Shown one piece after another: positions 1-10,602 of a DNA stretch of 64,000 nt. The DNA comes from an uncultured Erythrobacter sp. (GTDB lineage Bacteria; Pseudomonadota; Alphaproteobacteria; Sphingomonadales; Sphingomonadaceae). Below the pieces are notes generated by a model that was not told where the DNA came from, did no database searches, and saw only the letters and a list, made by a program, of their open reading frames with translations. The DNA lies in assembly GCA_947499095.1 (NCBI GenBank), contig CANMMR010000001.1:310001-374000 (forward strand), given 5' to 3'. How positions within the stretch are numbered: position 1 is the first letter of the stretch; every line of letters begins with the position of its first letter. A program made the position numbers and the translations under genes.

Positions 1-2
1 AC

Positions 3-341
3 AGCCTGCGCGCCACCGGCCGCGTCGTCCTGTTCAACCTGCTCGCCGCCCCCGTCGCCGTGGTCCTGCTGTTCACCGCCATCGGCCCGGCGATCGTGTT
101 CTGGTTCGTCAACGCGCTGCTGCTCGGGCGCGAGTTGCAGGACATGGTCTGGCTACGACACAGGCGTGACGCAGGCGAGGTCCAGCCGATTGGCGGCCTG
201 ACCCGCTTCGCGCTGGGCGGCGTCGTCGCCGGCCTGCTGGCGATACCCTTCATCAACCTTCTTGCGCCCATTATCGGCGCGGCGAGTGCGACGCACCTGG
301 TCCACCGCAGCACACGGAAACCGACCCACCATGCGCAGTAG
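3..341 (+). CDS. EI24/CysZ-like integral membrane protein (5' truncated by window)
   Basis: Frame open from base 3 (SLRATGRVVLFNLLAAPVAVVLLFTAIGP...), hydrophobic segments; C-terminus typical of EI24 domain proteins. Confidence 0.65.
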   Translation, partial: SLRATGRVVLFNLLAAPVAVVLLFTAIGPAIVFWFVNALLLGRELQDMVWLRHRRDAGEVQPIGGLTRFALGGVVAGLLAIPFINLLAPIIGAASATHLVHRSTRKPTHHAQ

Positions 342-744
342 CGTCCTTCTCGTCCTCCCATTCCTAGCGGCCTGCGCGACCACGCCGAGCGGACCCGAGG
401 CACCGGCGCAACAGCCGCGAGTAGCACCGCCGCCGCAGGACATCGTCACCGCGCCCTCAAGCGGCGGTTTCATCGCCCCCCGCGTCATGAACCTGCCGGG
501 GCTGGAAGGCGTGATCGGCAAGAACGAGACTGCTCTCGCCAACCTGTTCGGCCCGCCCCGGCTGACGGTGAAGGAAGGCGACGCACGTAAGCTGCAATTC
601 GTCGGCCCGGCCTGCGTGCTCGACATCTATCTCTACCCGCTCGAACCGCGCGGGGAGCCGAGCGCGACCTATGTCGACGCACGCCGGGCGAGCGACGGGC
701 TGGACGTGGACCGCGCGGCCTGCGTGAAGGCGCTGCGACGCTAA
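331..744 (+). CDS. Putative lipoprotein, hypothetical
   Basis: ATG at 331; MRSSVLLVLPFLAACATTPSG lipobox-like signal; ORF track 262..744 with later start. Confidence 0.7.
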   Translation: MRSSVLLVLPFLAACATTPSGPEAPAQQPRVAPPPQDIVTAPSSGGFIAPRVMNLPGLEGVIGKNETALANLFGPPRLTVKEGDARKLQFVGPACVLDIYLYPLEPRGEPSATYVDARRASDGLDVDRAACVKALRR

Positions 745-808
745 CCCGGTCTTAAGCAAACCGCGCTATGTCTCACCCGACGTGAAACTTACGGGAAGTG
801 GGCAGGCG

Positions 809-1738
809 ATGAGCGTGCATTTCGGCGAATTGGCGAAGAGAGTCGGCGCGGACGGCGCGATTACGGGCGCGGATGTGCTCGCATTGCGGCGCGAGGCGTG
901 GCCCGACGGGCGTATTTCGCAAGGCGAGGCCGAAGCGATCTTCGCGCTCAATCACGAGCTGGCGACCAAGCCTGCCGAATGGGTCGACTTCTTCGTCGAG
1001 GCATTGGGCGAGTATGTGATCAATCAGCGCGCTCCTGCAGGCTATGTCGATAGCGAGAACGCTCAATGGCTTATGAGCCAGATCGATGCCGACGGACAGC
1101 TGGGCTCGATGGCCGAGCTGGAATTGCTGGTCCGCGTGTTCGAGCGGGCGCAGAACGTGCCGCAGTCCCTGAAGGACTATGCGCTCAAACAGATGGAAAA
1201 GGCGGTCATCGAAGGCACCGGCCCGACCCGCGATGGCGGCGCGCTGGAAGCAGGCAATGTCAATGCGACCGAGGCGAAGTTGCTCCGCCGCGCGATCTTT
1301 GCGCCGGCCAGCGAGCGACCTGCCGTCGTCGGCCCGAACGAAGCAAGCATGCTATTCCGCCTGAAAGACGCGACGCTGGGTGCCGATAACGATCCGGAAT
1401 GGAAGCGGCTGTTCGTGCAGGGTGTCGCGAACTACCTGCAGGGCTACAGCGCCGAGAATGCCCAGATCAGCCGCGAGCGGGCGGGCGAGTTGCAGGCGTT
1501 CATGGCCGACACCTCCTCCAGCGTGGGCGGCTTTCTCGGCCGCATGGCGAAATCCGCACCGAACTCCTTCGGCGTAGTTTTCGGTCGAAACGATTACGAG
1601 CCGACGCGCGAGGAGCTTGTCGCCGAGGCCGAAGAGGTCACCAGCGACGAAACGGCCTGGCTGGCTGCGAAGATCGAAGCCGACGGCAAGGTCGACGAAT
1701 ACGAACAGGCTTTGCTCGATTTTCTCGCCAAGGACTGA
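809..1738 (+). CDS. Conserved hypothetical protein with repeated acidic DxDG motifs (TerB/EF-hand-like?)
   Basis: ORF 782..1738; ATG at 809 more plausible than GTG 782. Confidence 0.7.
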   Translation: MSVHFGELAKRVGADGAITGADVLALRREAWPDGRISQGEAEAIFALNHELATKPAEWVDFFVEALGEYVINQRAPAGYVDSENAQWLMSQIDADGQLGSMAELELLVRVFERAQNVPQSLKDYALKQMEKAVIEGTGPTRDGGALEAGNVNATEAKLLRRAIFAPASERPAVVGPNEASMLFRLKDATLGADNDPEWKRLFVQGVANYLQGYSAENAQISRERAGELQAFMADTSSSVGGFLGRMAKSAPNSFGVVFGRNDYEPTREELVAEAEEVTSDETAWLAAKIEADGKVDEYEQALLDFLAKD

Positions 1739-1783
1739 CTAGGCCTTACCGCGCGGGTCATTCCTATCCGATACCCTGTCGAT

Positions 1784-2143
1784 CTAGACCATGAAGCTTT
1801 CGCCGCAGCCGCAGGCGCCTTTGGCGTTGGGATTGTCGAACACGAAGCCGGCGGTGAAGTCGTCCTCAACCCAGTCCATCGTGCTGCCGATCAGGTACAG
1901 CACGCTGGCGCTGTCGATGTAGAAGATGCCACCGGTGGTTTCGATCTTCTCGTCGAACTTGGCCTCTTCCGTGACGTAATCGACCGAATAGGCGAGGCCC
2001 GAACAGCCACGGCGTGGAGTCGAGAGTTTAACACCGATGGCATCCTCGGGCGCTTTCGCCATCAGGTCGGCGACCCGCTGCTCGGCCCGCTCGGTCAGGA
2101 TGATGGCGGCCTTGGGGGTGGGGCGGGTTTTGGTCTCGGTCAT
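1784..2143 (-). CDS. sufA: HesB/IscA-type Fe-S assembly protein (SufA-like)
   Basis: MTETKTRPTPKAAIILTERAEQRV...RRGCSGLAYSVDY...GACGCGESF: conserved Cys and CGCGxSF C-terminus; last gene of suf operon. Confidence 0.9.
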   Translation of the reverse strand: MTETKTRPTPKAAIILTERAEQRVADLMAKAPEDAIGVKLSTPRRGCSGLAYSVDYVTEEAKFDEKIETTGGIFYIDSASVLYLIGSTMDWVEDDFTAGFVFDNPNAKGACGCGESFMV

Positions 2144-2661
2144 CAGAGCATCCCCAGTTCGAGGCGGGCCTCGTCCGTCATCTTCTCGGGGCCCCAAGGC
2201 GGATCCCAGACGAGATTGACCTCGGCATCGCGGACGCCCGGCACACTGGCGGCGCGCAATTCGACCTCGCCCGGCATGGTCTCCGCGACCGGGCAATGCG
2301 GCGTGGTCAACGTCATAGTGACCGTCACGTCGCTCTCTTCGTCCACGTCGACGCCATAGATCAGGCCGAGATCGTAGATATTCACCGGGATCTCGGGATC
2401 GTAAATCTCCTTCAGTGCGGCAACGACCGCCTCGTAAAGGTCGCCGCCCGGCGCGCCGGCAGGCACGTTCTCGGGTTTCTGCTGCAGGAAACCTTCGAGA
2501 TAGTCGCGCTTGCGCTCCATGCTCTCGCGCGGCGTCTCGTCCGTATCGACGGCATCCTCGACTCGTGCGCGTTTCGGCTTTTCGGGCTGCTTGCCCACGA
2601 CGTTGTCCGCCGGCGAGGGGGCCGCGATGAAATCCTGGTCGTTGTTCGTTTCTTCGCTCAT
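2143..2661 (-). CDS. sufT: SufT / MIP18-family (DUF59) Fe-S assembly protein
   Basis: LKEIYDPEIPVNIYDLGLIYGV...TLTTPHCPVAETMPGEVE DUF59 signature; suf operon. Confidence 0.9.
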   Translation of the reverse strand: MSEETNNDQDFIAAPSPADNVVGKQPEKPKRARVEDAVDTDETPRESMERKRDYLEGFLQQKPENVPAGAPGGDLYEAVVAALKEIYDPEIPVNIYDLGLIYGVDVDEESDVTVTMTLTTPHCPVAETMPGEVELRAASVPGVRDAEVNLVWDPPWGPEKMTDEARLELGML

Positions 2662-3875
2662 CCGAAGATCCTTTGGGTACGGTCTATGCCGCGCAACAGG
2701 GCGGCGATATCGCTTTCGTCCGAGTAGAGCCCGAAGCTTGCCCGCGCGGTCGCGGGGACGCCGAGGTGCTCCATCAGCGGCTGTGCGCAGTGGTGTCCGG
2801 CACGGATCGCGACATTCTCTTCATCCAATATGGTGCCGAGATCGTGAGGATGAACCCCCTCCATCGCAAAACTGACGATCCCGGCGCTTTCGTCGGGCCC
2901 GAACAGCGTCACCGAATTGAGATTGCAGAGTTCGTCGCGCAATTGCCGCGCGAGGGCGCTCTCGTGGGCAAAGAGCCTGTCGGGACCCATCCCGGCGACA
3001 TAGTCGATCGCCGCATGGAGCGCGATCGCCTCGGTTATCATCGGCGTGCCTGCCTCGAAGCGCTGGGGCGGCGGGGCATAGGTGGTTTTGTCGAATGTGA
3101 CCTTGTCGATCATCGCGCCGCCGCCCTGCCATGGGGGCATGGCATCGAGGATCTCCTCGCGCGCCCACAGCACGCCGATGCCGGTGGGGCCGTAGAGTTT
3201 ATGGCCCGACCAGGCGTAGAAATCGCAATTCAGCGCCGCCATGTCGAGCGCCATGCGCGGTGCAGCCTGGCAGCCGTCGAGCATGATCTTAGCCCCGACC
3301 GAATGCGCGAGGTCGGCCGCCTTGCGCGCATCGAGCACCGAACCCAGAACATTCGATACATGCGCGAGAGAAACCAGTTTGGCTCGCGGCGTCAACAACG
3401 CCTCTAGCGCGCCGAGGTCGATCCTGTGGTCCTCGGTCAGCGGGCAGACGTCGATTTGCGCACCGGTGCGCTCGGCGACCATCTGCCAGGGGACGATATT
3501 GGAATGATGTTCCAGCGTGGAGAGGACGATCCGGTCGCCCTCGCCGATCTGCGTCATGCCCCAGCTGGCGGTCACGAGATTGATCGCCTCGGTCGCGCCG
3601 CGCACGAACACGACTTCGTTCTCGCTCCGTGCGCCCATGAAGTCCGCGACCCGGCGGCGCGCGGCTTCGTACCCCAACGTCATCTGGGCCGAGCGACCAT
3701 AGACTCCGCGATGCACGGTCGCATAATCGCGCCCCAGTGCATGGCTCATGGCGTCGATCACCGCCTGCGGTTTTTGCGCCGTCGCGGCCGTGTCGAGATA
3801 GTGCCACGGCGCGCCGTCGCCCGTCACGAGGCCGGGGAAATCCGCTTTGCGCGTCAGAGTTGCCGTCTCGCTCAC
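2658..3875 (-). CDS. sufS: SufS cysteine desulfurase
   Basis: YLDTAATAQKP...YAWSGHKLYGPTGIGVLW...RAGHHCAQPLM; probable GTG start at 3875. Confidence 0.95.
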   Translation of the reverse strand: MSETATLTRKADFPGLVTGDGAPWHYLDTAATAQKPQAVIDAMSHALGRDYATVHRGVYGRSAQMTLGYEAARRRVADFMGARSENEVVFVRGATEAINLVTASWGMTQIGEGDRIVLSTLEHHSNIVPWQMVAERTGAQIDVCPLTEDHRIDLGALEALLTPRAKLVSLAHVSNVLGSVLDARKAADLAHSVGAKIMLDGCQAAPRMALDMAALNCDFYAWSGHKLYGPTGIGVLWAREEILDAMPPWQGGGAMIDKVTFDKTTYAPPPQRFEAGTPMITEAIALHAAIDYVAGMGPDRLFAHESALARQLRDELCNLNSVTLFGPDESAGIVSFAMEGVHPHDLGTILDEENVAIRAGHHCAQPLMEHLGVPATARASFGLYSDESDIAALLRGIDRTQRIFG

Positions 3876-4630
3876 AGGTTCCGGTCCACCTTGGCCAGCG
3901 CAACGTCCATAAGTTCGTCCCGCAGAGCCTCGTTGTCGAGATTGACCAGCGCATCGCCGAGGAACGCCTGTGCCAGCAGGCGCTGGGTAAGCTCCGGCGA
4001 GACGCCGCGCGCGGCCATGTAAAAGCGCGCATTCTCGTCCAATTGGCCGACACTGGCACCATGGGCGCATTTCACGTCGTCGGCGAAAATCTCGAGCTGC
4101 GGCACGGCATTCACGCTCGCGCCCTTTTCCAGCAACAGCCCCTTGAAGTCCTGCGCCGCATCGGTCTTTTGCGCATCGCGCACCACGTCGATCCGACCGA
4201 GGAAATTGCCCGTGCCATGGCCCCAGTGGACGGCTCGGACGACCTGATTGCTGGTCGCTTCAGGCTCTGCATGGGTCATGTGGGTCACGAATTCGCGCAC
4301 CGTTTCCCGACCGCCGACCGCGATGCCGCCAAGCTCGAAATGCGCGCCTTTCTTCAGCACGACCTCGATCTCCAGCCGCGCGAATTCGGCGGAGGCGAGA
4401 ACGGCGAAGAGCTCGCAAGTCGCGCCCTCGCCGACGGTCACGCGCCAGCGGTGCAATTCGGTCGGCTTGGTCGCCTCGCCATCCGCCACGACCAGCGTGT
4501 CGCGAAAGCTCTCGCCGGCGGCCACGTCGATCGTGCGCCATTGGTCGAGCGGGACGCCTTGCAGGCGCTCGACGCGCGAATAGCGCCAGGCTTCGTCCTT
4601 GCGGGTGGGGAGATCGGCGATTTCGCTCAT
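3872..4630 (-). CDS. sufD: SufD Fe-S cluster assembly protein
   Basis: SufBD-family C-terminus (CAHGASVGQLDENARFYMAARGVSPELTQRLLAQAFLGD); between sufC and sufS. Confidence 0.92.
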   Translation of the reverse strand: MSEIADLPTRKDEAWRYSRVERLQGVPLDQWRTIDVAAGESFRDTLVVADGEATKPTELHRWRVTVGEGATCELFAVLASAEFARLEIEVVLKKGAHFELGGIAVGGRETVREFVTHMTHAEPEATSNQVVRAVHWGHGTGNFLGRIDVVRDAQKTDAAQDFKGLLLEKGASVNAVPQLEIFADDVKCAHGASVGQLDENARFYMAARGVSPELTQRLLAQAFLGDALVNLDNEALRDELMDVALAKVDRNL

Positions 4631-5028
4631 AGCTTGCCTGCCCGGCTCTGCGCGAGGCGCATGACAGCCGTCTTGTGATAGGCATCCATGCACGGCACCG
4701 CGCCTTCCGCGATGGCCTCCACCTGTGCCTGCTTTTCCTTGCGGACGATGTCGGACGCCATCACCTCGTCGATCTGCGGAGCGAGTTCGCCCATGCAGGT
4801 CAGCATCGCGCCGCAGCGGATGGCATCGACCATTTCGTCGCCGCTGCTCGTCTTCGTGCGGCAGGTGAGTTTGCCGTCGACCTTGGCGAGGCCGCCGTTC
4901 CAGGCATGCATCCGCTCGCCGATGACGACGATCTGCTCCTCGACCTCGGTCTGCGGCGCCGGCGCGGCATCCTGCGCCGCGAGCGCCCCGGACGGGGCCA
5001 GCATCAGGGCAATCGCGAGCGTCCTCAT
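4627..5028 (-). CDS. Putative exported small cysteine-containing protein embedded in suf operon
   Basis: N-terminal signal-like MRTLAIALMLAPSGALAAQ; 4-bp overlaps with both neighbours. Confidence 0.75.
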   Translation of the reverse strand: MRTLAIALMLAPSGALAAQDAAPAPQTEVEEQIVVIGERMHAWNGGLAKVDGKLTCRTKTSSGDEMVDAIRCGAMLTCMGELAPQIDEVMASDIVRKEKQAQVEAIAEGAVPCMDAYHKTAVMRLAQSRAGKL

Positions 5029-5771
5029 GCCGCCATCACCGCGTCGTAGCCCTCTTCTTCGAGCCGCACGGCCAGTTCCGGCCCGCCGGTCTGGACGATC
5101 CGGCCCTGCGACAGGATCGAGACCTTGTCCGGTTTCACGACTTCGAGCAGGCGCTGGTAGTGCGTGATCAGCAGCACCGCCTTGTCCGGGGCGCGCATGA
5201 TCGAATTGATGCCCTCGCCCACGACGCGCAGCGCATCGATATCGAGGCCGCTATCGGTTTCGTCCAGCACGGCGAACTTGGGGTCGAGAATGCCCATCTG
5301 GACCATCTCGGCGCGCTTCTTCTCGCCGCCGGAGAAGCCGACATTGACGTGGCGCTTGAGCATCTCCGGATCGAGCTTGAGCAGCGCGGATTTTTCCTTG
5401 GCAAGCTTGAGGAATTCGCCGCCGGTCAGCGGCTCTTCGCCGCGCGCCTTGCGCTGCGAATTCAGCGCCTCGCGCAGGAACTGCACATTGGACACGCCGG
5501 GAATCTCGACCGGGTACTGGAAGCCCAGGAACAGCCCCGCCGCCGCCCGTTCGTGCGGCTCCATGTCGAGCAGGTCCTCGCCGTTGAAGCGCACGCTGCC
5601 GCCGGTCACTTCGTAACCCGGGCGGCCGCCGAGCACATAGGACAGCGTGGACTTGCCTGCGCCATTGGGGCCCATGATCGCATGGACCTCGCCCGCGGGC
5701 ACGGTCAGCGTGAGGCCGTTGAGGATGGTCTTGCCGTCGATCTCGGCAGTGAGGTTTTCGATTTCGAGCAT
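5025..5771 (-). CDS. sufC: SufC Fe-S assembly ATPase
   Basis: GPNGAGKSTL Walker A, FSGGEKKRAEM signature, VLDETDSGLDIDAL. Confidence 0.97.
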   Translation of the reverse strand: MLEIENLTAEIDGKTILNGLTLTVPAGEVHAIMGPNGAGKSTLSYVLGGRPGYEVTGGSVRFNGEDLLDMEPHERAAAGLFLGFQYPVEIPGVSNVQFLREALNSQRKARGEEPLTGGEFLKLAKEKSALLKLDPEMLKRHVNVGFSGGEKKRAEMVQMGILDPKFAVLDETDSGLDIDALRVVGEGINSIMRAPDKAVLLITHYQRLLEVVKPDKVSILSQGRIVQTGGPELAVRLEEEGYDAVMAA

Positions 5772-6307
5772 TTACCTGTCGTTCCTGCGCGGACCGCCGG
5801 TGCGGTTCGGGCGCGAATAGTGCTGGTTGGGATTGGCCTCGCGATGGGCGCGGGCCCGGGCTTTCTTGTCGGCGATACGCTCGCGCATCACGAGCGTGAG
5901 GCGCTGCAACACGTCGTCCATGTTCTCGAGGATCTCGGCGGCGGGTATGCGCATCACGCGGATGTCGACTGCCTCGAGGCTCTTGTCGCGGCGCTTGGCC
6001 AGCGTTTCGTCCGCATCCTCCTCGTCGATCATCACGGCGAGGCCGAGGTTGTGACAGTTGAAATCGACGATCGCGCTGCCGACCACGGCATGGCGGGTGA
6101 ATTTGTAGCGGCCCATGTCGGCCTCGGCGAATTTCTTCGCCAGCGCCTTGTGCGCCGGAGTCGAATGCCGCCGCAAGTCGCGCGCACGGTCATGCAGCGC
6201 ATCGAGCCGCTTATCCGAAATCTCCCACCCACGGCCCTTCTTCTTGAGGGAGGGGGTGTCGTCGGCGATCTCGGACGCGTCGCGAAGCTGGAGGGTCTTG
6301 CGGTCAG

Positions 6308-6311
<4 letters not shown>
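5772..6311 (-). CDS. DUF559-like (Vsr-type endonuclease fold) protein in suf operon
   Basis: [57 protein letters not shown]...[23 protein letters not shown]. Confidence 0.75.
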
Positions 6312-7785
<1,474 letters not shown>

Positions 7786-7789
<4 letters not shown>

Positions 7790-8196
7790 GCCATTTCTTC
7801 CATTCGTGCGAGCTGCGTCAGCGGGATGGCCGCCAGCGCGCCGCGCAAAGCCTCGTTCACGACCGGCCAGTGCGGCTTGACCGAACACTCATGCTCGACC
7901 GAGCATTCCGTGCCCTCGACGCAGGCGGTCAATGCGATCGGCCCTTCGACGGCCTCGACGATATCCGCCACGCTGATCGCCGCCGCCGGGCGGGCCAATT
8001 GCAAGCCGCCGCCTGCGCCGCGTGTCGAGCGAATGAGGCCGGCTGCCGAGAGCTTGCTCACCAGCTTCTGCACCGTAGGCACCGGCAACCCGGTTTCATT
8101 CGCCAATTCCGCTGCATTCGTCCGCTCGCCTCCACAATGCCGCGATGCGGCGCACATTGTGACGACAGCATAATCTGCAAGGTTGGATAGGCGCAT
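7786..8196 (-). CDS. Rrf2-family transcriptional regulator (IscR/SufR-like)
   Basis: [20 protein letters not shown]...[27 protein letters not shown]-x5-C-x5-C spacing as in IscR; first gene of suf operon. Confidence 0.93.
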
Positions 8197-8211
8197 AGCT
8201 CAATCGCACTA

Positions 8212-8234
8212 AATCGGACCAAATCGTTCCGATT
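8212..8234. promoter_or_regulatory. Inverted repeat AATCGGA-N9-TCCGATT, candidate operator of the Rrf2/suf operon
   Basis: Perfect 7-bp arms, 9-bp spacer, 16 bp upstream of the Rrf2 start codon. Confidence 0.6.
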
Positions 8235-8297
8235 GCCGAGCTAATGGCCGAAACGCGTATTTTCAACGCATTTCCGCCAGTTGCGAGTCGTTAGCAG

Positions 8298-9212
8298 CTA
8301 GCGGATTTGCTTGTCCAGCTGCTTGGCTTCGCCCGATCCGAACAGGTCGACCGAGCCGTAGCCTTCCGGCCCGAGCATGTGGTGCACGGGCGAAGCGCCC
8401 TCCGGCAGCAGCCGCTTCGGCGTCCGCCCGGTGAAGAAGCGGATTTCCTTGATGAGATGCGCCTGATCGTAAAAAGCCTCGCGAATGTCGGCTTCGACCT
8501 CCTCCGAAAGCTCCGGGAGCGAAAGCAGCGTCGCCGCGCGGACCGCGCGATAACGTCGGACAAGCCGCACGGGGGACTGGCCGAAGAATTGCGCCACGAG
8601 TCGCTGCACCTGCCGACGCGAATAGGGCAGGCTTTCGTACAGTTCTTCGAGATCCGGCCGGAAAGAGGCGGACAGCCACTCCAGCGTACGATCGATGACG
8701 TTGAGATGCGCCTCCGGCAGGCGCGAGAGGTTGTGACGCACGACATCGGCCATGGCGTCGAGAATCCCCTCGTCGTCGAGTTCGCCCTTGCGCCAGCGCT
8801 GCGCCAACCCTTCGAACACTCGTGCGCGATCCTCGCTCAGCACACGGTCCGGCTCCAGGAAGCAGTCGTGGTGGTCGTTTACCGGCAAGCCGGTCATCGC
8901 TGCCCAGCCCCGGAAATTCAACGAGACGCCAAACATCTTGGCGGGCCCCTTGATGTGGAATTCGCGCGCCTGGCAAAGCGGGGCGAGGAAGAACGCGTCG
9001 CTCGTCTCGCCGACCTGGCCGTCGTCGAATTGCATCCGGCCGACGCCTTCTACAAAGGCCGTCATCTGGCCGGAATAGGCCGGCAGGACATCGACCAAGT
9101 CGGCATCCTTACAACGCCACACGTACAGGGCGTTCAGGTACCGCGAAAGATCGTCGGGCGCGGCGACGAAATGGAAAAGATGCTGCTCTTCGTCTGGTGA
9201 ATCGTCAGCCAA
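8298..9212 (-). CDS. AraC-family transcriptional regulator
   Basis: C-terminal HTH (ELYESLPYSRRQVQRLVAQFFGQSPVRLVRRYRAVRAATLL...FYDQAHLIKEIRFFTGRTPKRL). Confidence 0.88.
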   Translation of the reverse strand: MADDSPDEEQHLFHFVAAPDDLSRYLNALYVWRCKDADLVDVLPAYSGQMTAFVEGVGRMQFDDGQVGETSDAFFLAPLCQAREFHIKGPAKMFGVSLNFRGWAAMTGLPVNDHHDCFLEPDRVLSEDRARVFEGLAQRWRKGELDDEGILDAMADVVRHNLSRLPEAHLNVIDRTLEWLSASFRPDLEELYESLPYSRRQVQRLVAQFFGQSPVRLVRRYRAVRAATLLSLPELSEEVEADIREAFYDQAHLIKEIRFFTGRTPKRLLPEGASPVHHMLGPEGYGSVDLFGSGEAKQLDKQIR

Positions 9213-9322
9213 CTGCGCCCCCGCCGCTTTGCCCCTATGCTTAATTGTATAAATACGTCATTGCTGCGAAGCGCAACCCGCTGTCAACAATCAATCCAGC
9301 CCCCATGCGCATGACGGTCGAC

Positions 9323-9354
9323 AAAAAAAGGGCGGCCCCAATACAGAGCCGCCC
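9323..9354 (-). terminator. Rho-independent terminator reading on minus strand
   Basis: Stem GGGCGGC (9330-9336)/GCCGCCC (9348-9354); on minus strand followed by 7 T (A-run at 9323-9329). Confidence 0.75.
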
Positions 9355-9430
9355 CTTGAAGTCGAGAACTCGTTGCAATGATGCTCCGAGCCCTTCGGGT
9401 CGCAGGAGTGTGATAGACCGAGTCTGTTAC
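9355..9430 (-). ncRNA. Candidate small RNA upstream of pyrD
   Basis: Minus-strand terminator with no protein gene feeding it; TACAAT -10-like box at 9441-9436 (minus); internal CCCGAAGGG hairpin. Confidence 0.4.
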
Positions 9431-9553
9431 ATTTGATTGTATGCAAGCGACACTATCGCAAAATTCGTTATTGATGGCGCGCAATATGTGCCGACGAGAC
9501 CGGCCATTGCGCGGAATCTCGACAAGATCGCGGGCCTTCGCCATAGGCGCGCC

Positions 9554-10591
9554 ATGCTGTTCGGTCTCGCGCGACCCGCCCTTTTCCTGCTCGATCCGGA
9601 GCGTGCCCATCGGCTGACGATCCGGGCACTGGCGGCTATGCCGATCCGCGCGACGAGCAGATATGAGCGGGATAGCCCACTGGGTATACGCGTCGCCGGG
9701 ATCGACTTTTCCAACCCCCTCGGCATGGCAGCCGGCTTCGACAAGGATGCCGAAGTGCCCGACCAGTTGCTGGGGCTGGGTTTCGGATTTACCGAGGTCG
9801 GATCGATCACTCCGCGCCCGCAAGCCGGCAATCCCAAACCGCGCCTGTTCCGCTTGGTCGAGGACCGCGCGGTGATCAACCGGATGGGCTTCAACAATGC
9901 CGGATCGGAGATAGCGCGTGGGCGACTCGAAGCGCGGCGAGGTCGCCCCGGAATCGTCGGTGTAAATGTCGGCGCGAATAAGGACAGCGAGGACCGGACT
10001 GCCGATTATGCCGAAATGACCCGCGTCATGGCCCCGCTGGCATCCTATCTAGCGGTCAACATTTCCAGCCCCAACACGCCCGGCCTGCGCGCGTTGCAGG
10101 ATGAAGGCGCGCTGACCGGCCTGCTCGATGCCGTGCTGGAGGCCTTGGGCGGCAAAGGCCCGCCGGTGTTCCTGAAAGTCGCGCCGGACCTCGAGCCTGC
10201 GGATATCGATGCGATCGCGCGCATCGCGATAGAAAAGGGGCTCGGCGCACTGATCGTCTCCAATACGACCATCCGGCGCCCGGCGCTGCGGTCGTGCGAT
10301 GCGGGGGAAACGGGCGGCCTGTCCGGCAAGCCGTTGCGCGACCTCGCACAGCAGCGGCTGCGCGACTTCCGCAAAGCCACGGGCGGTGCCCTTCCGCTGG
10401 TTGGAGTCGGCGGCATTGCGAGCGCCGAGGATGCCTGGGTGCGTATTCGTGCCGGGGCCAGCCTGGTGCAGCTCTACAGTGCGATGGTCTATGAAGGGCC
10501 GGGCCTGCCGCGGCGCATCCTTTGCGGGCTGGAGCGGCTGATGCAGCGTGACGGCTTCGCTTCGATTGCCGAAGCGGTCGGAAGCGAATAG
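9554..10591 (+). CDS. pyrD: Dihydroorotate dehydrogenase (quinone)
   Basis: NPLGMAAGFDKDAEVPDQLLGLGFGFTEVGSITPRPQAGNPKPRLFRL class 2 DHODH; ATG 9554. Confidence 0.95.
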   Translation: MLFGLARPALFLLDPERAHRLTIRALAAMPIRATSRYERDSPLGIRVAGIDFSNPLGMAAGFDKDAEVPDQLLGLGFGFTEVGSITPRPQAGNPKPRLFRLVEDRAVINRMGFNNAGSEIARGRLEARRGRPGIVGVNVGANKDSEDRTADYAEMTRVMAPLASYLAVNISSPNTPGLRALQDEGALTGLLDAVLEALGGKGPPVFLKVAPDLEPADIDAIARIAIEKGLGALIVSNTTIRRPALRSCDAGETGGLSGKPLRDLAQQRLRDFRKATGGALPLVGVGGIASAEDAWVRIRAGASLVQLYSAMVYEGPGLPRRILCGLERLMQRDGFASIAEAVGSE

Positions 10592-10602
10592 CAAGCGGCG
10601 GC

